Of a stretch of DNA of 64,000 nt, positions 63,764-64,000 are shown piece by piece. The stretch's first letter is position 1; each line of letters opens with the position of its first letter. A program made the translations under genes and the position numbers. The stretch spans positions 1 to 64,000 of the forward strand of contig JAUVUZ010000011.1 of assembly GCA_030604885.1 (NCBI GenBank). Reading direction: 5' to 3'. Source of the DNA: Alphaproteobacteria bacterium. GTDB taxonomy: Bacteria > Pseudomonadota > Alphaproteobacteria > Rhodospirillales > Rhodospirillaceae. The notes beneath the pieces are model-generated. The model did no database searches, had not been told where the DNA came from, and saw nothing but the letters and a program-made list of their open reading frames with translations.

Positions 63764-64000
63764 ATGCTCTACGACGTCATCGACTACCCCACCCTGCGCG
63801 TGTTGTGGTGGGCGCTGCTCGGGGTGCTGCTGATCGGCTTCGCGATCATGGACGGCTTCGATTTGGGCGTGGCCACCCTGCTGCCGTTCGTCGCCCGCAC
63901 CGACGCCGAGCGCCGCCGCGCCATCGACAGCATCGGCACGGTGTGGGAGGGCAACCAGGTGTGGCTGATCCTCGGCGCGGGCGCGATCTTCGCCGCATGG
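63764..64000 (+). CDS. cydB: cytochrome bd ubiquinol oxidase subunit II, N-terminal part
   Basis: The first 79 residues of CydB, cut by the right edge. [20 protein letters not shown] and [20 protein letters not shown] are typical of the first helix, and [24 protein letters not shown] of the second. GGGAG nine bases upstream supports the ATG at 63764. It would pair with CydA to form the oxidase. Confidence 0.95.
   Translation, partial: MLYDVIDYPTLRVLWWALLGVLLIGFAIMDGFDLGVATLLPFVARTDAERRRAIDSIGTVWEGNQVWLILGAGAIFAAW

Overview
The window is high-GC (roughly 70%) bacterial DNA, densely packed with short-spaced or ATGA-overlapping genes. It most resembles an alphaproteobacterium, probably a Rhodospirillales-type organism. 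The reasons are the pyrB-pyrC-plsY-dprA-topA-rnr gene order, an RpoH heat-shock sigma factor, paired glnK-amtB loci behind sigma54-type elements, and one site matching the alphaproteobacterial general-stress (EcfG) promoter consensus. This is inference from gene content and order; no rRNA gene is present to confirm it. I recognised no rRNA, tRNA, CRISPR array, insertion sequence or prophage.

Layout. 1-4420: signalling genes, namely a receiver, an HPt protein and the edge of a DadA-like oxidoreductase on the minus strand, then a PAS histidine kinase with an HDOD response regulator on the plus strand. 4489-7100: an ACT-domain protein and a minus-strand stress group (SDR, MgtC-like, DUF892/YciF-like). 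7310-19350: housekeeping run dusA, pyrB, pyrC-like, plsY, dprA, topA, rnr, S41 protease, rpmG. 19405-21070: receiver, DUF423 protein and a Crp/Fnr regulator. 21247-25507: nitrogen sensing and ammonium uptake, with two amtB and three P-II genes. 25642-30038: rpoH, a cytochrome c, a serine hydrolase and an ABC-F ATPase. 30260-34134: chemoreceptor, metal-receptor-like protein, msrA and an orphan protein. 34419-37476: a four-gene polar amino acid ABC transporter. 37566-39617: a GGDEF-EAL protein. 39672-40532: a small disturbed region with an exact 81-bp direct repeat, a palindromic element and an AT-rich orphan gene. 40566-45092: deoxynucleoside salvage (cdd, purine nucleoside phosphorylase, a DeoC-DeoA single reading frame, deoB). 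45182-53441: chrA, a nucleotide cyclase, an MBL hydrolase, an RNA methyltransferase-like protein, a ring-opening dioxygenase family protein, a stand-alone TrpB-like enzyme, a flavin-binding protein and a NicO-like transporter. 53529-55672: an Rrf2 regulator and hcp. 55811-61759: a sucrose operon (amylosucrase, sucrose-phosphate synthase, sucrose-phosphatase, fructokinase). 61974-64000: cydP-cydA-cydB, cut by the right edge.

How the genes work together. The Rrf2-hcp pair, the bd-type oxidase and the Crp/Fnr regulator suggest life at low or fluctuating oxygen with nitrosative stress. The sucrose operon suggests sucrose as a compatible solute or reserve, made by SPS and SPP and recovered as glucan plus fructose 6-phosphate by amylosucrase and fructokinase. 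The P-II/Amt cluster points to fine control of ammonium uptake. The deo operon would break deoxynucleosides down to central metabolites.

Nothing here is a clear-cut new defence or mobile system. The observations most worth checking are the DeoC-DeoA fusion, the two 17-bp palindromes placed on the cyd promoter, the 81-bp repeat bracketing a palindromic element beside an AT-rich gene, the three-P-II/two-Amt cluster, a possible 14-residue leader peptide before rpoH, and a hairpin that would hide a ribosome binding site at 32303-32333.
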